A DNA stretch of 18,867 nt from the NCBI GenBank assembly GCA_021153165.1, contig JAGKTZ010000036.1, positions 1 through 18,867 on the forward strand, read 5' to 3'. Shown one piece after another: positions 15,561 to 18,867 of this stretch. How positions within the stretch are numbered: the first letter of the stretch is position 1; the number at the start of each line of letters is the position of its first letter. The stretch is from Prevotellaceae bacterium. GTDB taxonomy: Bacteria; Bacteroidota; Bacteroidia; Bacteroidales; Bacteroidaceae. The position numbers and the translations under genes are program-made. The notes below the pieces were generated by a model. The model ran no database searches and was not told the origin of the DNA. It worked only from the letters and a program-made list of their open reading frames with translations.

Positions 15561-18158
15561 ATGAAAAAGAATATCATCCTTTCTGCTGCGTTGATGTTGT
15601 TCGGACTCACCGCACAGGCACAGACACAAATCACATTTGATAGCCAAGACTTCAAGGCTATCCGCGTCTACGATACTTGGGAAAAGAGCCCCTTCCGCGC
15701 CGCAAATCCTACGATCGACTACGACGTGGCAGTGGTGGACAATCCCGACACCAATGTCGACAATCTGATCGGCGCTGCACCAAACTCTACGAAGAAGGTG
15801 GTCAAGCTGCGCCGCAGCCGCTATGGTTCTAACACCTTTGGTCTGCGCATCGACCTGAAGGAACCTATCCGCATGACTAAGCAATTGCAATACATCCACG
15901 TGATGGCTTATCTGAAGGACAAACCCGCCAACAGCCGTATGATGGTGATCGGGCTGGGTAAGCGCGTAGAAGATAGCTGGAACTGGCAAACAGGCGAGGA
16001 CGAACAGTTCTGGGCTACTACCAATACCAACGTATCGCCCAAGGCAGGATGGCAAGACATCGTCGTAAGCTTCAAGGGTTTCTCGTACTCTAAGTCTGAA
16101 AAGCCCAACAGTGGTATCGACATCTACTCGTTGGTGATCGTGCCCGATGTACGCTCGCCTCATGCTGACACCGAGGATTGGTATGCCTATTTCGACGAAA
16201 TCGTGATCGACAACAATCCCGACAAGCGCTTCAGCAATGACAAGTATGCACTGACCTACGACAAGGATGCTAAGACTACACGCACCGACCGTAGCTTGAA
16301 CAGCGTAAGCCTGGCATCATCAGCTGGCACTCAAACTTCGGCTGCAACCAGTGGTAAGGTGTACACCGACAATACGCTCAAGACCATCTTCTCGGTGAAG
16401 GCTGGCGAACAAGTACAACCCTCGATCAACTACACTGGTAGCTGGATGAGCGGCTATGTATACGTGGACTGGAACAACGACGGTAAGTTTGAATTCAAGG
16501 TAAACAACGACGGTACGCCCGCCGCAGGTAGCGACGTGGTGAGCTACAACGCTGCACAAGTGAACGGCACATGGCGCAAGAGCGATGGTACGACTACAAC
16601 CGACGGTAACACTATCGGCAAGGGCTTGCCCAAATTCACCATCCCCGCAGGTACACCAGCTGGTCTCTATCGTATGCGCTACAAGGTAGACTGGGACAAC
16701 CTCAACCCTGCAGGTGGTACTACTATCATCTCGGACGGTGGTGGATACGTAGACGTGATGCTCGACGTACATACAGACAAGGTCAGCGTCAATGCTTCAC
16801 AGCTCAACGGCGACATCGTATTGGCAGCCAACGACGCACCATTGCAAAACTATCAAGCCAACTACAACCAAGCGCTCAAGGTGAAGGATGTGCCCGCACC
16901 AGGCTTCGTACAATACGGTTTCCAACTGAAGTACGGCTACAACGTCAATGCGGCTGAACAACTCGACGCTAATGGCAACCCCAACTGGTTCGCACTCGAC
17001 GTACCCTACACTGCTATCGCAGCCGACGGCACCTACACCATCCCAGCAGAATACTTGCGCGGTGGACAAGTCAATATCAAGGGCGATATGCAACAAGAAC
17101 AACTCTACACTGTCAAGGTGGTAGGTCTGAAGGGCGAAGGTGGTGTGATCTACGCTAACATCGCTACAACCGACGGCGGCACAGTGCGCGCTACACAATT
17201 CTTCTCGGCAAGCCAAGTGAAGCCTATCGACGTGGCTGGCTGCAGCGCATCAATCCGCATCGAGGGACGCACTATCGTCGTGACCTACAAGTCTGGTCCT
17301 AGCGAAGGCCGCAAGATCACTTCTCTGTCAGAATTGAAAAACTACAAGCTCTATCAAATCGCAGCTAAGTCTAACGAAGGCTACTGGGCGTACAATAGCA
17401 ATCTGACCAACGACTACGTCAGCCTGCGCGGTGTGACTACCTATTCGTACAACCAATTGCCCAGCAACGCTACTGCTGCCAGCACATTCCAACAAGCTGT
17501 AGACCCTTTTGATGAAACCGTCGTGTGGCAATTCTTCCAAGAAGATGGCAAGTACTATCTGTACCAACCCGTGAGAAAGGCTTACGTCACTCGCGACGGC
17601 CGTGACTACAAATTCACCGAAGCCAAAACTGCACTCGACGGTATCCGCACTAATAACGAATCCAACTACGCTGGCACATTCAGTATACACGCTGGTGGTG
17701 GCTATAGCGAATCATCGATCAACTTCGCTTGCATCGTGACCAACGAAGCGACTACCGCAGTGCGCAACTGGACTTGGGACGACCACGGCTCTGTGCTCTG
17801 GATTATCGAAAACCCCAACGTCTACGCAGTGGAATACCTCGTGGAAGTGCTCGGCAATGAAAACGGTGCTATCCAATTCGAAGGTCAAAACTACACCAAC
17901 GGCGACTACCTCCTCTCGACCGAATTCCTGACAGCAGCAGACCTCGCTGCTACAGAAATAGATCACCACATCTCTACCATCACCGTAGATCCCGCCGAAG
18001 CAAAGGTGACCGTGAATTACGTGGGCGACGAAACTACAGATATCAACAACGCACCCACTACCACTGCACCTAGAGTGATCTACGATCTCTCGGGCCGCCG
18101 CACACTGCACCCCACCAAGGGCGTATATATCGTCAACGGCAAGAAGATCGTGTTCTGA
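15561..18158 (+). CDS. Large exported multidomain protein with GEVED-like domain
   Basis: Exact role unknown. The 865 residues begin with a signal peptide (MKKNIILSAALMLFGLTAQAQ). Residues ~22-215 form a beta-rich domain resembling a carbohydrate-binding jelly roll (VMAYLKDKPANSRMMVIG, WYAYFDEIVIDN). About 240-400 resembles a GEVED domain, with GYVYVDWNNDGKFEF near 297 and AGLYRMRYKVDW near 370. Residues ~585-720 (LKNYKLYQIAAKSNEGYWAY, VVWQFFQEDGKYYLYQP) look like a beta-trefoil/ricin-like unit seen in Bacteroidota glycan-active proteins. The C-terminus (YDLSGRR...KGVYIVNGKKIVF) matches the short sorting-type tail of Prevotella secreted proteins, suggesting type IX export or surface attachment. 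No catalytic motif was found. Co-transcription with the fucosidase suggests a glycan-binding accessory role, which is inference. Confidence 0.75.
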   Translation: MKKNIILSAALMLFGLTAQAQTQITFDSQDFKAIRVYDTWEKSPFRAANPTIDYDVAVVDNPDTNVDNLIGAAPNSTKKVVKLRRSRYGSNTFGLRIDLKEPIRMTKQLQYIHVMAYLKDKPANSRMMVIGLGKRVEDSWNWQTGEDEQFWATTNTNVSPKAGWQDIVVSFKGFSYSKSEKPNSGIDIYSLVIVPDVRSPHADTEDWYAYFDEIVIDNNPDKRFSNDKYALTYDKDAKTTRTDRSLNSVSLASSAGTQTSAATSGKVYTDNTLKTIFSVKAGEQVQPSINYTGSWMSGYVYVDWNNDGKFEFKVNNDGTPAAGSDVVSYNAAQVNGTWRKSDGTTTTDGNTIGKGLPKFTIPAGTPAGLYRMRYKVDWDNLNPAGGTTIISDGGGYVDVMLDVHTDKVSVNASQLNGDIVLAANDAPLQNYQANYNQALKVKDVPAPGFVQYGFQLKYGYNVNAAEQLDANGNPNWFALDVPYTAIAADGTYTIPAEYLRGGQVNIKGDMQQEQLYTVKVVGLKGEGGVIYANIATTDGGTVRATQFFSASQVKPIDVAGCSASIRIEGRTIVVTYKSGPSEGRKITSLSELKNYKLYQIAAKSNEGYWAYNSNLTNDYVSLRGVTTYSYNQLPSNATAASTFQQAVDPFDETVVWQFFQEDGKYYLYQPVRKAYVTRDGRDYKFTEAKTALDGIRTNNESNYAGTFSIHAGGGYSESSINFACIVTNEATTAVRNWTWDDHGSVLWIIENPNVYAVEYLVEVLGNENGAIQFEGQNYTNGDYLLSTEFLTAADLAATEIDHHISTITVDPAEAKVTVNYVGDETTDINNAPTTTAPRVIYDLSGRRTLHPTKGVYIVNGKKIVF

Positions 18159-18192
18159 TACTTATATTATAAGTAAATTAGTCAAAACTATT

Positions 18193-18221
18193 AAAGATGT
18201 GCTCTGTTCAAGCACATCTTT
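18193..18221 (+). terminator. Intrinsic terminator after the fucosidase unit
   Basis: AAAGATGTGCT (18193-18203) and AGCACATCTTT (18211-18221) form a perfect 11-bp stem with a 7-nt loop (CTGTTCA), followed by ATTTATG. It lies 34 nt after the stop codon of the 865-residue gene. The T tract is broken by A. Confidence 0.8.
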
Positions 18222-18580
18222 ATTTATGTATCATACGTTATGAATAACAAACTACCTTCACAAAACTATGTAAAAAGTAGAAATGCATCAATGTTTGACT
18301 TATATATGATTACATCAAACTATTTGAATCAGAATAGCTATTATAACTACAAACAAACTTTATACTCTATATATAGTCTCGCTACCTCTAGCAAGACATT
18401 TGTTGTACAATAAGTCAAAGAGCGCTGTCAATCTTTTTCTCAATCTGTGATTGACTCTGCAAAGATACAACCTGCCAAGAGGCGTCTTCATCTTAATTGC
18501 TCTTTGTAGATTTTTTTAACATTTTTAAGGACTTTAGGGTCATTAGGGTCACAATAACACACAATGCACACCATATACAA
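18222..18580. other. AT-rich non-coding stretch with leader-like elements
   Basis: No gene is seen. The left half (to about 18400) is A/T-rich without clear structure. The right half, read leftward, contains a TATCTTTG promoter-like element, a repeated GATTGA/TCAATC pairing segment and a boxA-like CTCTTTGAC sequence, as in an rRNA operon leader, but no rRNA gene follows. From about 18500 to 18580 nothing further is recognised. Confidence 0.5.
18404..18467 (-). promoter_or_regulatory. rRNA-leader-like promoter and boxA, leftward
   Basis: On the - strand TATCTTTG (18460-18467) is an exact TAnnTTTG match. Downstream lie GTCAATC-ACA-GATTGAG-AAAAA-GATTGAC, giving two alternative hairpins, and then GCTCTTTGACTTATTG (18408-18423). 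The latter resembles the boxA antitermination element found ahead of 16S rRNA in Bacteroidota. No 16S sequence follows; the next ~230 nt run to the terminator at 18193-18221. It may be a relic of a duplicated rRNA operon front or may drive a small RNA. No -33 element was found. Confidence 0.4.
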
Positions 18581-18626
18581 ATATACGCGCACGTGTACGT
18601 ATATACGTATGCACGTGCGCGTATGC
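18581..18626. repeat. 46-bp alternating purine-pyrimidine palindrome
   Basis: Every base from 18581 to 18626 alternates purine and pyrimidine. Within it ATACGCGCACGTG (18583-18595) is the exact reverse complement of CACGTGCGCGTAT (18612-18624), and TACGTATATACGTA (18596-18609) between them is self-complementary. The only asymmetry is a TG at 18610-18611. Such DNA can adopt Z form or extrude a cruciform. It lies downstream of the leftward rRNA operon. Confidence 0.9.
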
Positions 18627-18641
18627 TTTATTATCTGACTA

Positions 18642-18741
18642 TTCTAGATCACCTAGAGACTCTAGAGCATCTAGAGAGTCTAGAGGTTCTAGAGATTCTA
18701 GATTATCTAGAGATTCTAGGGCTTCTAGACAATCTAGAGAG
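18642..18741. repeat. CTAG array, 11 sites at exact 9-bp period
   Basis: CTAG occurs at 18644, 18653, 18662, 18671, 18680, 18689, 18698, 18707, 18716, 18725 and 18734, always 9 bp apart, mostly inside TCTAGA. The remaining two or three bases of each unit vary. The array lies between the Z-type palindrome and the rRNA terminator. It keeps an open frame with Leu at every third residue, but this runs antisense into the 5S gene and is unlikely to be coding. Confidence 0.95.
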
Positions 18742-18779
18742 CAAAGCCTTCTCTTCTATCTGGGGCTCGACAAAACGAA

Positions 18780-18817
18780 AACCGCTTGAAAAGATCATTT
18801 CGTCTTTCCAAGCGGTT
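18780..18817 (-). terminator. Terminator of the rRNA operon
   Basis: Read leftward, AACCGCTTGGAAAGA (18817-18803) pairs with TCTTTTCAAGCGGTT (18794-18780): 15 bp with one G-U pair and an 8-nt loop, followed by TTCGTTTTG. It begins about 8 nt after the 5S rRNA 3' end, as expected for the end of an rRNA operon transcribed leftward. Confidence 0.85.
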
Positions 18818-18824
18818 CGTATAG

Positions 18825-18867
18825 GGCGGCGGCTACCTACTCTCCCACCATTAGGCAGTACCATCGG
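18825..18867 (-). rRNA. rrf: 5S ribosomal RNA, 3' part, cut by window edge
   Basis: On the - strand the sequence reads CCGATGGTACTGCC, then TAATGGTGGGAGAGTAGG, then TAGCCGCCGCC. This is the conserved 3' third of bacterial 5S rRNA (the GATGGTACTG and GGGAGAGTAGG stretches), ending in the strand that pairs with the 5' end. Only about 43 nt are inside the window; the rest, with 23S and 16S presumably further right, lies beyond it. The exact 3' end is uncertain by a few bases. Confidence 0.9.

Noticed and set aside
18623..18867. Open + strand frame from ATG 18623 through the CTAG array to the window end, Leu at every third residue
   Set aside because: It runs antisense through the rRNA terminator and the 5S gene. 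A 9-bp repeat without stops is automatically open, and no promoter or family supports it.

Overview
The window looks like chromosomal DNA of a Bacteroidota bacterium, order Bacteroidales and most plausibly Prevotella-like. The signs are TAnnTTTG-type -7 promoter elements, A-rich leaders instead of Shine-Dalgarno sites, secreted family 92 and family 29 glycosidases, WG-repeat, GIN and GEVED-type proteins, and a short C-terminal tail (LSGRR...GVYIVNGKK) common on secreted Prevotella proteins. The genus is inferred, since no complete rRNA gene is present.

Region 1 (537-7714, + strand) is a compact run of six genes with 15-40 nt gaps, probably one operon: dxs (isoprenoid precursor synthesis), trkA and trkH (potassium uptake), a GIN-domain lipoprotein, a class I mannose-6-phosphate isomerase, and a small AlkD-like helical-repeat protein. 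A TAnnTTTG promoter precedes dxs and a double hairpin (7776-7871) closes the unit.

Region 2 (7945-13502, - strand) holds two separately promoted genes for exported proteins: an 870-aa WG-repeat protein and a 760-aa GH92 alpha-mannosidase. Each promoter is abutted by an array of the same ~70-nt repeat (10598-10790 and 13536-13715), whose inner palindrome shows paired base changes between copies. A gene remnant lies between the two genes, and a strong terminator follows the GH92 gene.

Region 3 (14008-18158, + strand), divergent from GH92, is a two-gene unit: a GH29 alpha-L-fucosidase with a C-terminal F5/8C domain and an 865-aa multidomain exported protein with a GEVED-like domain. With GH92 it suggests scavenging of mannose- and fucose-bearing glycans. 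No SusC/SusD pair is in view.

Region 4 (18159-18867) is non-coding up to the 3' end of a leftward 5S rRNA gene at the right edge. It holds a terminator for region 3, a leftward rRNA-leader-like promoter and boxA with no rRNA behind them, a 46-bp perfectly alternating purine-pyrimidine palindrome, eleven CTAG sites at exact 9-bp spacing, and the rRNA operon terminator. This region and the promoter-linked repeats are the least conventional parts of the window.
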